From: an uncultured Eubacteriales bacterium | Lineage (GTDB): Bacteria > Bacillota > Clostridia > Oscillospirales > Acutalibacteraceae | DNA length: 57,401 bases | Assembly: GCA_934476085.1 (NCBI GenBank) | Contig: CAKSNE010000013.1 | Span: forward strand, 1 to 57,401 | Direction of reading: 5' to 3' | Translations under genes and position numbers: made by a program | Notes under the pieces: model-generated | What the model saw: only the letters and a program-made list of their open reading frames with translations | Told to the model about the DNA's origin: nothing | The model's database searches: none | Shown: in pieces, positions 25,924-34,214 of the stretch | How the letters are laid out: every line of letters begins with the position of its first letter | Numbering within the stretch: the first letter of the stretch is position 1

Positions 25924-27381
25924 TTATCTTTTATAGTCTGTAAATTGTTTAAACAAATCATCTCTGATTTGCCAAAGTTTTTCCGATAAATCGACATAAT
26001 AGGTATGTGGATTTTCAAAACGCTGAACTTCATCCCAAATTGTTTCAACCTGTTCTTCGCAATATTCACGAATAACTTGCGGTTTAGGCGATTTGTAAAC
26101 TAATTCGCCTTTATCAAAAACTTTTACATAAAGCTCTCTTGCAATAAAGTTTTCAACTGTTTTTCTCTTCCATGTATGATCAGGGTCAAAAATTTCAAGT
26201 TCTTTTTTCTCATCTAATTTTTCATCATATAATGATATTACATCGGCAATTGCCTTACCACTGTATGAATCAAATAAACGATAAATCTTTTTATTGCAAG
26301 GTAATGTGATTTTACCGACATTATCAGAAAAGTTTACTTTCGGAACAAACTCGCCGTTTTCATTTTCAAGTGCGGTTAATTTGTAAACACCGCCGAAAAC
26401 AGGATCAGAAGCTGAAGTTATCAATCTTTCGCCGACACAGAAACGGTCAACTTTTGCCCCTTCAATAATTAAATCTCTGATAATATATTCATCAAGTGAG
26501 TTTGAAGCGATAATAGTACAATCAGGATAGCCTGCTTCATCAAGCATTTTTCTTGCTTTCTTTGAAATATAAGTAATATCGCCGCTATCAATTCTAATAC
26601 CTTTTGGACGGTAACCCATAGGCTTTAAAACATCATCAAAGCATTTTATGGCATTAATAACACCGGATTTCAAAGTGTTATAAGTATCAACAAGCAAGTA
26701 GCAATTATCAGGATATTGCTTTGCATAAGCACAAAAAGCGTCATATTCTGAATCAAAAACTTCTACCCATGCGTGAGTCATTGTATCAAATACAGGAATA
26801 TCATATTCTTTATTAACAAATGTACAAGAACTTCCGATACATCCGCCGATATATGCAGCTCTTGCACCGTTTGCGGCAGCATCAATACCATGGGCACGAC
26901 GAACACCGAATTCAAGCACTTCTCTGCCAAGGGCTGCTCTTGATATACGGTTAGCTTTTGTAGCGATAAGCGTTTGGTGGTTGATTGAAATAAGTAACAT
27001 TGTTTCAATCAAAGTGGCTTGAATAATAGGACCTACCACCTTTACAATAGGCTCCTTAGCAAAAACAGGAGTGCCTTCCGGAACAGCATAAACATCACAT
27101 TCAAATTTAAAGTTTTTAAGATAATCTAAAAAGCCTTCGGAGAAATTGCCTTTTTTTCTTAAAAAGTCAATATCATCATCGGTAAATTTAAGATTTTTAA
27201 TGAAATCAATCGCTTGTTCAAGTCCTGCACAAACAGCAAAACCGCCGTTATCAGGCACTCTTCTGAAAAACAGGTCAAAACAACCTTTTTTATCTTTTAG
27301 CCCTGATTCAAAATAGCCGTTTGCCATTGTAAAACAGTTGTAATCGTTTAACATTGATAATTTTGCATCACGAAGCGACAT
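25924..27381 (-). CDS. pncB: Nicotinate phosphoribosyltransferase
   Basis: PncB converts nicotinate and PRPP to nicotinate mononucleotide in NAD salvage. The 485-residue protein matches the long clostridial form. It shows the N-terminal YNCFTMANGYFESG region, the FGVRRAHGIDAAANGARAAYIGGCIGSSC stretch (about residues 157-185), DTMTHAWVEVFDSEYDAF, the PRPP-binding IRIDSGDITYISKKAR and the VGERLITSASDPVFGGVYKL segment. It is the first gene of the minus-strand run pncB, lipoprotein, ruvX. The ACT-hom-lysC unit diverges from it. Confidence 0.93.
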   Translation of the reverse strand: MSLRDAKLSMLNDYNCFTMANGYFESGLKDKKGCFDLFFRRVPDNGGFAVCAGLEQAIDFIKNLKFTDDDIDFLRKKGNFSEGFLDYLKNFKFECDVYAVPEGTPVFAKEPIVKVVGPIIQATLIETMLLISINHQTLIATKANRISRAALGREVLEFGVRRAHGIDAAANGARAAYIGGCIGSSCTFVNKEYDIPVFDTMTHAWVEVFDSEYDAFCAYAKQYPDNCYLLVDTYNTLKSGVINAIKCFDDVLKPMGYRPKGIRIDSGDITYISKKARKMLDEAGYPDCTIIASNSLDEYIIRDLIIEGAKVDRFCVGERLITSASDPVFGGVYKLTALENENGEFVPKVNFSDNVGKITLPCNKKIYRLFDSYSGKAIADVISLYDEKLDEKKELEIFDPDHTWKRKTVENFIARELYVKVFDKGELVYKSPKPQVIREYCEEQVETIWDEVQRFENPHTYYVDLSEKLWQIRDDLFKQFTDYKR

Positions 27382-27504
27382 TTAAAAACACCTCTAATAT
27401 AAATAAAATTTCATTTTATACATAAAATATTGTAGCATATTTTAAAAAAATATTCAATCATTGATATGAAATTTTTTAAATTTATCTAAATTTTAAAAAA
27501 AGAC

Positions 27505-27533
27505 TTGAAATTTGTACTAATTTCTGTTATAGT
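27505..27533 (+). promoter_or_regulatory. Promoter of the ACT protein/hom/aspartate kinase unit
   Basis: TTGAAA (27505-27510), a 17-base spacer and TATAGT (27528-27533). It rules out the TTG at 27505 as a start codon, because that codon is the -35 box. Confidence 0.75.
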
Positions 27534-27564
27534 GTTTTTATTGCAAAAACAGAGTACACGGGAG

Positions 27565-28011
27565 GTGGACAAAATCAGCAGCGATGTTAAGTTAATAGTA
27601 GACAGCAAGGTTTTACCTGATGTATTTATTAAAGCTATGCAGGTTAAACAATGGCTTAAAGACGGTGATGAGTTATCCACTTCTGAAGCTTGTAAAAAGG
27701 CGGGTATATCCCGAAGTGCTTATTATAAGTATAAAGATCATATAAGCGTTTATGATGATACAAGCGGTAAAGTTATTACTCTTCATGCGGTTTTAACCGA
27801 TAAAGCGGGTATTTTATCTATGTTTATGTCGGTGCTTTATGAAAGCGGCGTAAATATTTTAACGGTAAATCAAAATATTCCGTCAGGAAACAGAGCGCCC
27901 GTTTCGGTTTCTTTTAAACCAACAGGAAAAAATTTTTCTGTAACAGATTTGGTAAATCAACTTAAACAAATTAACGGTGTAAAATCTGTTCATCAGATTT
28001 TCAGCGATTGA
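27565..28011 (+). CDS. ACT domain protein, UPF0735/PheB-like
   Basis: From GTG at 27565 the product is 148 residues. It has an N-terminal helical segment VLPDVFIKAMQVKQWLKDG, a helix-turn-helix-like part ACKKAGISRSAYYKYKDHI and a C-terminal ACT domain (VITLHAVLTDKAGILSMFMSVLYESGVNILTVNQ). ACT domains bind amino acids; this family accompanies homoserine/threonine genes and probably regulates them, though its function is not established. The start is uncertain: GGGAGG directly abuts the GTG, and the codon at ideal distance is ATC at 27574. hom follows after 13 bp. Confidence 0.82.
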   Translation: MDKISSDVKLIVDSKVLPDVFIKAMQVKQWLKDGDELSTSEACKKAGISRSAYYKYKDHISVYDDTSGKVITLHAVLTDKAGILSMFMSVLYESGVNILTVNQNIPSGNRAPVSVSFKPTGKNFSVTDLVNQLKQINGVKSVHQIFSD

Positions 28012-28024
28012 AAGGAAAAAGGTT

Positions 28025-29245
28025 ATGGTAAAAATAGCGGTTATGGGCTACGGCGTTGTAGGCTCAGGTGTGGTTGAAGTTTTTTATAAAAACCACGAAT
28101 CAATTCAGAAAAAAGCAGGAATGAAATTAGATATTGCTCATATTCTCGATTTAAGAGATTTTCCTGGCGATCCTTATGAGCATTTAATGACAAAAGATTT
28201 TAACGATATTTTGAATGATGATGAAGTAAAAATTGTTGTTGAAACAATGGGCGGTACAAATCCTGCTTATGATTTTGTTAAAAAATGCTTGCTTGCAGGC
28301 AAATCGGTAGCAACTTCTAATAAAGAGCTTGTTGCTACAAAAGGCGATGAGCTTATAACTATCGCTAAAGAAAATAATGTTAACTTCTTGTTTGAAGCAT
28401 CAGTTGGCGGCGGTATTCCTATTATTCGTCCGCTTACACAGTGTCTTGCTGCAAACGAAATTTGCGAAATTTACGGTATCTTAAACGGTACTACAAACTA
28501 TATCTTAACTCAAATGATTCATTCTTCTGTATCATTTGCAGATGCACTTAAAAAAGCACAGGAACTCGGATATGCTGAAAAAGATCCAACTGCCGATGTT
28601 GAAGGCGATGACGCTTGCAGAAAAATTTGTATTTTATCTGCGCTTGCTTTCGGCAAACATGTTTATCCTAACCAGGTTCATACCGAAGGTATCACTAAAA
28701 TTGATTTATCAGACGTTGCATTTTGTGAATCAGCCGGTATGGTAATTAAACTTATCGGTAAAACCGCTAGAATTTCTGATGACAAAGTTTTTGTTTCTGT
28801 TTATCCGGCAGTTATTTCTTCTCATAGCCAATTAGCTACTGTTGATGATGTTTATAATGCAGTAATGGTTCGTGGCGACGCTATCGGCGATGTTGTTTTC
28901 TATGGCAGAGGTGCCGGTAAACTTCCAACCGCTTCAGCAGTTGTTGCCGATGTTATTGACTGTGCTAAACATTTGAATTCAAGAAAATATTTGTATTGGG
29001 AAAAAGGCCATGACGATTACGTTGAAGATTACAAACAGGATACCGTTGGTATGTATGTTCGTATGAATGCTGATAAAGCAGAGATTGAAAGAGTGTTCGG
29101 AAAAGTTAAATTCTTAAGCAATCCTAATGCCGCTGAATCAGAAGTAGCGTTTATTACCGACCCAATGAAAGAACAGGCTTTTGATAATCTTATTTGTCTT
29201 GTAAAAGGTGAAGTATTGTCAAAAATCCGTATACTCGACATATAA
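28025..29245 (+). CDS. hom: Homoserine dehydrogenase
   Basis: Hom reduces aspartate semialdehyde to homoserine, precursor of threonine and methionine. The 406-residue protein has the Rossmann motif VAVMGYGVVGSGVVE-like IAVMGYGVVGSGVVEVF (about residues 4-20), the catalytic-domain signature GILNGTTNYILTQM (about 154-167) and AQELGYAEKDPTADVEGDDACRKICIL (about 179-205). The C-terminal ACT-like domain is short. The homoserine it makes could feed the O-acetylhomoserine sulfhydrylases at the left of the window. It has an AAAGGAAAAAGG ribosome-binding site. Confidence 0.94.
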   Translation: MVKIAVMGYGVVGSGVVEVFYKNHESIQKKAGMKLDIAHILDLRDFPGDPYEHLMTKDFNDILNDDEVKIVVETMGGTNPAYDFVKKCLLAGKSVATSNKELVATKGDELITIAKENNVNFLFEASVGGGIPIIRPLTQCLAANEICEIYGILNGTTNYILTQMIHSSVSFADALKKAQELGYAEKDPTADVEGDDACRKICILSALAFGKHVYPNQVHTEGITKIDLSDVAFCESAGMVIKLIGKTARISDDKVFVSVYPAVISSHSQLATVDDVYNAVMVRGDAIGDVVFYGRGAGKLPTASAVVADVIDCAKHLNSRKYLYWEKGHDDYVEDYKQDTVGMYVRMNADKAEIERVFGKVKFLSNPNAAESEVAFITDPMKEQAFDNLICLVKGEVLSKIRILDI

Positions 29246-29291
29246 TATAAAATAAAAATTATTAATATTTATAAAAAGGAACGAATAAATA

Positions 29292-30608
29292 ATGTCTTTA
29301 GTAGTAGCAAAGTTCGGCGGCTCATCATTAGCCGATGCAAACCAGTTTAGAAAAGTTGCAAGTATAGTAAAAGAAAATCCCGATAGAAGATACATTGTGC
29401 CATCAGCACCGGGTAAAAGATTTGATACTGATATTAAAATCACAGATATGCTTTATAATGCTTATGATCTTGCAAGCGATGGCGAAGATTTTACTCCGAT
29501 TTTAAGTAAAATCGAAGAAAGATTTAATGGAATTGTCAGCGATCTTGGTCTCGATATGGATTTGTCAGCGGAATATGAAAAAATCAAAGTTTCGCTCGAA
29601 TCAAATGCAGGCCGTGATTATGCCGCATCTCGTGGCGAGTACCTTTCGGGTATGATTTTGGCAAAACTTATCGGTTATCATTTTATGGATGCCGCAAAAT
29701 GTATTAGATTTAACGAAACAGGAAGCTTTAACTCTGATTTTACTTTTGAAAAAACCGCTGAGCATTTGTCACATTATGAAAGGGCGGTAGTTCCTGGTTT
29801 TTATGGCAGAATGCCAAACGGAACTATTAAAACATTCTCTCGTGGCGGCTCTGATATTACAGGTTCATTGGTTTCAAGAGCAATGTGTGCCGATCTTTAT
29901 GAAAACTGGACCGATGTTGACGGATTTTTGGTTACCGACCCTAGAATTATTAAAAATGCAAAAATCATTAGCAAAATTACTTATAAAGAGTTGCGTGAGC
30001 TTTCTTATATGGGTGCTACTGTTTTACATGAAGACGCAATTTTCCCTGTTCATCAGGCAGGTATTCCGATTAATATTCGTAACACAAACAACCCGTCAAC
30101 TCCGGGTACAATGATCGTTTCTGAAACAAAGGTTGATGAATCAACACCTAATGTAACAGGTATTGCGGGTAAAAAAGGCTTTTCTATTATCAATATTGAA
30201 AAGGCTATGATGAATTCTGAAATAGGTTTCGGTAAACGTGTTTTATCAGTGCTTGAAAGAGAAAAACTTTGTTTTGAGCATTTGCCATCGGGTATTGATA
30301 CTATGTCGGTAGTTATAGATACAAAGGCGCTTGAAGATAAAAAAGACGATTTGATTTATTCAATCAAGCGTGAAACTTTGGCTGATAGTGTTACTTTTGA
30401 TGACGATTTGGCACTTATTGCAATCGTTGGCGTTGGTATGAGAAAAACAACAGGTACCGCCGCAAGAGTATTAAAGGCAATTGCCGAGAAAAATATTAAC
30501 ATTAGAATGCTTGACCAAGGTTCATCTGAACTTAACATTATTGTTGGTGTAGACGCAGAATATTTTGAAGACGCACTACAAGCAATTTATAGTGAATTTT
30601 TTGATTAA
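29292..30608 (+). CDS. Aspartate kinase
   Basis: Aspartate kinase begins the aspartate family pathway. The 438-residue protein has the kinase start VVAKFGGSSLADANQFRKV (about residues 3-21), FSRGGSDITGSLVSRAMCADLYENWTDVDGFLVTDPRII (about 184-222), YMGATVLHEDA and two C-terminal ACT domains (about 290-438), which usually give feedback control by lysine or threonine. It follows hom by 46 bp with an AAAAGGAACG ribosome-binding site and ends in a strong terminator. Confidence 0.94.
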   Translation: MSLVVAKFGGSSLADANQFRKVASIVKENPDRRYIVPSAPGKRFDTDIKITDMLYNAYDLASDGEDFTPILSKIEERFNGIVSDLGLDMDLSAEYEKIKVSLESNAGRDYAASRGEYLSGMILAKLIGYHFMDAAKCIRFNETGSFNSDFTFEKTAEHLSHYERAVVPGFYGRMPNGTIKTFSRGGSDITGSLVSRAMCADLYENWTDVDGFLVTDPRIIKNAKIISKITYKELRELSYMGATVLHEDAIFPVHQAGIPINIRNTNNPSTPGTMIVSETKVDESTPNVTGIAGKKGFSIINIEKAMMNSEIGFGKRVLSVLEREKLCFEHLPSGIDTMSVVIDTKALEDKKDDLIYSIKRETLADSVTFDDDLALIAIVGVGMRKTTGTAARVLKAIAEKNINIRMLDQGSSELNIIVGVDAEYFEDALQAIYSEFFD

Positions 30609-30625
30609 AAATAATTATTATATTA

Positions 30626-30662
30626 AAAATCCTAAGTTAGATTTTTCTAACTTAGGATTTTT
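30626..30662 (+). terminator. Bidirectional intrinsic terminator between aspartate kinase and choloylglycine hydrolase genes
   Basis: AAATCCTAAGTTAGA and TCTAACTTAGGATTT form a perfect 15-bp stem with T-runs on both strands. It serves the two convergent genes. Confidence 0.93.
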
Positions 30663-30663
30663 G

Positions 30664-31638
30664 TTAGTTTTGAAAATTAATCTGCTCGGTGGTTATTGGA
30701 GAAAAGCGAGTGAGTGTATTACTGTCTAAATCGGTTTTGTGCATATCAACTGCTGATATTTGATGATTGTTGTAGGTTGTGTAGTAGTAAATACCTTTAT
30801 CGGCGTTACAGCAAGATGTGTAAAGCGTTATTTCGTATTTGCCGTCTGCTACTTCGCAACAACCTTTTTGTTGGTCAACCGAGCCGAGAATATGGAAAAA
30901 CTGACTAACGCTCGACATTTCATCATCTTCAGAAACCGAGTTTGTTTTTGTAAATGCAACCTTTGCAAATCGTGAGGCAGATGATAAATCGCCCGGCAAG
31001 CCAATAGCGCCCATTCCGCGACTGTAAGCGGTAAGGTCAAGGCTTTTTGCAAAAGTGTTTTGCGGTTGCTTTGTCGATAAATTCATATAATTATTAAGCA
31101 AAAACATTTGGGTTTCAAAAGGCGGATTGTTGGTCAACACACCAACAGGGTTGTTGTAAATATGAAGTCCGTCTTTCATACATTCAACTGTAATTGCTTC
31201 ATCTTTGTCGGCAATAATCCAATGCAGTGATGCACAAGGAAAGTTTTCATTAAACTGCGTATCGGTTAAGTTGATTTTACTGAGTTTTTCTCTAGCGTCG
31301 GCAACATTTTTGCATTGGCTTAAAATCCACGGAATAAATTCAAATTGCGCAACATTTTCGTGAGTTTCATCAGGCTTGAAATAATGGGCGTTGCCGACAA
31401 AATTAAGCCCTGCCATACCAAGCCCCATTTCGTTGATTGCATCATAATAAAGAGGGTAGTTATCAAAAACATGCGCCATTCCGATTATGGCATAATGCTT
31501 GTCTAAAGTGCCGTTGTATCGAAAATTTAGCGGGTAATTTCTAGGCGTAACAGTTATTTCATCACCATAAGAAAACTCGTAATCAAGAGTTCTGCCAAAA
31601 TAAAAATCCTTTGTTTTATAAGTTGCCGCTGTACACAT
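30664..31638 (-). CDS. Choloylglycine hydrolase family protein (bile salt hydrolase or penicillin V acylase type)
   Basis: This 324-residue N-terminal nucleophile hydrolase begins MCTAATYKTKDFYFGRTLDYE. Cys2 would become the nucleophile after Met removal, and Arg16 and Asp19 match the family's catalytic residues. AINEMGLGMAGLNFVGNAHYF, VGVLTNNPPFE and GAIGLPGDLSSASRFAKVAFT supply the other conserved Asn and Arg positions. The GLPGD..S..RF signature is typical of clostridial bile salt hydrolases. These deconjugate taurine or glycine from bile acids, suggesting a gut habitat. There is no signal peptide. Substrate choice needs an assay. Confidence 0.88.
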   Translation of the reverse strand: MCTAATYKTKDFYFGRTLDYEFSYGDEITVTPRNYPLNFRYNGTLDKHYAIIGMAHVFDNYPLYYDAINEMGLGMAGLNFVGNAHYFKPDETHENVAQFEFIPWILSQCKNVADAREKLSKINLTDTQFNENFPCASLHWIIADKDEAITVECMKDGLHIYNNPVGVLTNNPPFETQMFLLNNYMNLSTKQPQNTFAKSLDLTAYSRGMGAIGLPGDLSSASRFAKVAFTKTNSVSEDDEMSSVSQFFHILGSVDQQKGCCEVADGKYEITLYTSCCNADKGIYYYTTYNNHQISAVDMHKTDLDSNTLTRFSPITTEQINFQN

Positions 31639-31771
31639 AATTATTCCTCCACTTCTTAAGTATTATGTGATAAAGCATTGTAAAAATGCAAAAAAAGTTT
31701 TGTTTTTATGAATAATGGATATATAGATTAAAATCAACTGGCAGTTGCGTTTTTACAGTAAAAATAGTTGA

Positions 31772-31800
31772 TTGATTAAGTTTTTGCTTTTTGTTATAAT
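31772..31800 (+). promoter_or_regulatory. Promoter of the XRE regulator gene
   Basis: TTGATT (31772-31777), a 17-base spacer and TATAAT (31795-31800), preceded by TGT as an extended -10. Confidence 0.78.
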
Positions 31801-31844
31801 ATATTTGCCAAAAATAATAAATATTGAATAGGCGGGATGTAATT

Positions 31845-32975
31845 ATGACATTCGGAGAAATTTTCAAAGACTTTCGCAAAAAATTCGGATATACGCAAGA
31901 GCAAATTGCAACATATCTTATGGTGAGTGCACAGGCGGTCAGTAAGTGGGAAAACGGACTTGCCATGCCTGATATTTCGTTGCTTGTTCCCATTGCCGAA
32001 TTGTTCGATACAACAACCGACATATTACTCGGAAAATCTGATGAAAAAAGCCGTGAAACAATATTGTATGAGATTGACGAAATTTCAAATATGCGTACAA
32101 ACGGCAAAAAATCATTGCGTGAGATATATTCGATGTATGAAGATATGTTACGTCAAAATCAAAGTAACACCGATATACTTTACAGAATTCTCAGTATCGC
32201 AAAACAGATGATGTGTGAGTGCGGCGATTTATCCGAAAAAGAAAAAGCCGCTGTTTTGGAAAATTCAAAGAAGCGTGCGGAACAAATTCTTAAAACCGAT
32301 GAGGGCGAAAGCGGATACTTACGAGCGAATGTGCATGGGGTTATGGCGGATATTTACATTGCGACAGGTGACTTTGTTAACGCCGAAAAAGAAATTGATT
32401 TGCTCCCGTATGGAGCATACACCCAAAAACGCAAACGTGGTGAAATGTACTACACACTTTCGCATTTTGATGATTGCAGATTTCCGTTGCGCGAAGCAAT
32501 TTCCGATAATCTAACCATGCTTTGCAGTGATATGAACTTACTTGCAAAATCATACTGTGAGAATGACCGTAAAGCAATGTACAGTATATACAAGTCAATT
32601 TACGGCATAATACATGCGGTATATGGCGACGATAAATGTCCTGTGCCGGTACAGTATTATTTGTCAACATCGTGCATAAGGCTTGCACAGCATGCGGCAT
32701 GGGAAAATGATACCGAAACAGCAATGAAATATATCGGCGAATTTATGGAATCACTTCGCATGCAGAGAAAAACGCATAACAAAAAGTTAAAAAATACAAG
32801 CGCGGTACTTCCTGAAGTTATGTCGACGTATCGTGCGCCGATAATACGACCTGATTATTATGGTGATTTTGCTATTAGTGTGCTAAAATGGCACGCGTTC
32901 GACAGACTTCGCAATAATGAACTATTCATTAAATATTTAAATGAGGCTGAAAAATGGTATGAACTTGCTCATTAA
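31845..32975 (+). CDS. XRE-family transcriptional regulator with a long C-terminal helical domain
   Basis: From ATG at 31845 the product is 376 residues. It has an N-terminal helix-turn-helix (FRKKFGYTQEQIATYLMVSAQAVSKWENGLAMPDISLLVPIAELFDTTTDILLG, about residues 8-61). A C-terminal part of about 300 residues, rich in helices and tyrosines, resembles TPR-like repeats (residues about 95-250). An earlier in-frame TTG at 31824 is less likely; the GGCGGG ribosome-binding site sits before the ATG. Such proteins often sense a peptide or metabolite, but no partner gene is evident. It is more GC-rich in codon choice than nearby genes and may have been acquired. Confidence 0.85.
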   Translation: MTFGEIFKDFRKKFGYTQEQIATYLMVSAQAVSKWENGLAMPDISLLVPIAELFDTTTDILLGKSDEKSRETILYEIDEISNMRTNGKKSLREIYSMYEDMLRQNQSNTDILYRILSIAKQMMCECGDLSEKEKAAVLENSKKRAEQILKTDEGESGYLRANVHGVMADIYIATGDFVNAEKEIDLLPYGAYTQKRKRGEMYYTLSHFDDCRFPLREAISDNLTMLCSDMNLLAKSYCENDRKAMYSIYKSIYGIIHAVYGDDKCPVPVQYYLSTSCIRLAQHAAWENDTETAMKYIGEFMESLRMQRKTHNKKLKNTSAVLPEVMSTYRAPIIRPDYYGDFAISVLKWHAFDRLRNNELFIKYLNEAEKWYELAH

Positions 32976-33038
32976 TGTTTATCGGGTGGAAAAATGCATA
33001 AGCGTTTTTCCACCTTTTCTTTATGATAAAAAATAATA

Positions 33039-34214
33039 TTAATTATTTTTTGCTTTAGTGAGCATTACTACTGTTTCAACGTGTTTTGTGTGTGGGAACA
33101 TATCTACGGGAACGGCTTTTTTAGCACGGTAGCCGTTTGTTACAAAGAATTTCAAGTCACGAGACAGAGTTTCGGGGTTGCAAGAAACATATACAACCTT
33201 TTTTGGTGCCAGCGTTACAACCGAACGCATAAAGTTTTTATCAGAGCCTGCTCTTGGCGGGTCCATTATAACAACGTCAGCGGTCATTTTGTTTTCAGCC
33301 ATTTCAACCATAAACTTGCCTGCATCGGCATTATAAAATTTTATATTTTCTGTGTTATTTAGTTTTGCGTTGATTTTTGCATCGGCAACCGCATTAGAAT
33401 TAAGTTCAACACCGATAACCGATTTTGCACTTTTTGCTGCAATTATGCCTATTGTGCCGGTTCCGCAATAAGCGTCAACAACTGTTTCATTTCCTGTAAG
33501 CTCCATAAATTTAACAGCTGTGTTATATAAAATTTCGGTTTGTTCGGGATTGATTTGATAAAAAGACGCAGGTGAAATTTTAAATCTGCAACCGCAAAGT
33601 TCGTCTTCAATAAAGCCTTTTCCGTAAAGCGTAATAAACTCTTTGCCTAAAACAAGCGTTGTGAATTTATTGTTTACACTTTGCACAACAGTTGTAATTT
33701 CAGGATGAATTTCAAGCAACTTTTTTATAAAATCACGCTTTTTTGGAAAATCCTTTGTTCCTGTAACCATTACGACCATAACTTCGTCTGTTTTATAGCC
33801 GACTCTAACTAAAACATGGCGCAAAAAGCCTTTTAATATTTTTTCATTAAATACACCGAGTTTAAACTCTTTAAGCAACTTTCTGATAGTAACGATTATT
33901 TCATCGGCTTTTTGGTTTTCTATTAAACAGCTGTCTACTTTTACAATTTTATGAGTAGACGATTGATAAACGCCTGAAATTATATTACCTCCGACCTTGC
34001 CAAAAGCCGCTTGAACTTTATGGCGATAGTGAAACGGATTTTTCATTCCTATTATTCTGTTTACTCTGCAAAATCTGCCTATAAGTTTTACAACAGTAGC
34101 CTGTTTAAACTGCAACTGTCTTTCATACTCCATATTTTGCAGTTGACAACCACCGCATTTTTTATATAAGGTGCAGCCGTTGCCCAACCCTGCTTTTTGT
34201 TTTGATTTACTCAT
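33039..34214 (-). CDS. 23S rRNA (uracil-C5)-methyltransferase, RlmD/TrmA family, without TRAM domain
   Basis: This 391-residue RumA-type enzyme has an N-terminal Fe-S cysteine set CTLYKKCGGCQLQ (about residues 14-26), the SAM motif VVDAYCGTGTIGI (about 241-253), DPPRAGSDKNF (about 320-330) and the catalytic cysteine in VVYVSCNPETLSRDL (about 346-360). It lacks the N-terminal TRAM domain that its neighbour has. Its ATG overlaps the neighbour's stop (TAATG), so translation is coupled. The two are tandem paralogues, probably methylating different uracils (for example U747/U1939 positions), but the targets are inferred. Confidence 0.87.
   Translation of the reverse strand: MSKSKQKAGLGNGCTLYKKCGGCQLQNMEYERQLQFKQATVVKLIGRFCRVNRIIGMKNPFHYRHKVQAAFGKVGGNIISGVYQSSTHKIVKVDSCLIENQKADEIIVTIRKLLKEFKLGVFNEKILKGFLRHVLVRVGYKTDEVMVVMVTGTKDFPKKRDFIKKLLEIHPEITTVVQSVNNKFTTLVLGKEFITLYGKGFIEDELCGCRFKISPASFYQINPEQTEILYNTAVKFMELTGNETVVDAYCGTGTIGIIAAKSAKSVIGVELNSNAVADAKINAKLNNTENIKFYNADAGKFMVEMAENKMTADVVIMDPPRAGSDKNFMRSVVTLAPKKVVYVSCNPETLSRDLKFFVTNGYRAKKAVPVDMFPHTKHVETVVMLTKAKNN

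Noticed and set aside
27505..27565. Start of the ACT protein at TTG 27505
   Set aside because: That TTG is the -35 box of a good promoter (TTGAAA-17-TATAGT), so the codon is not in the transcript.
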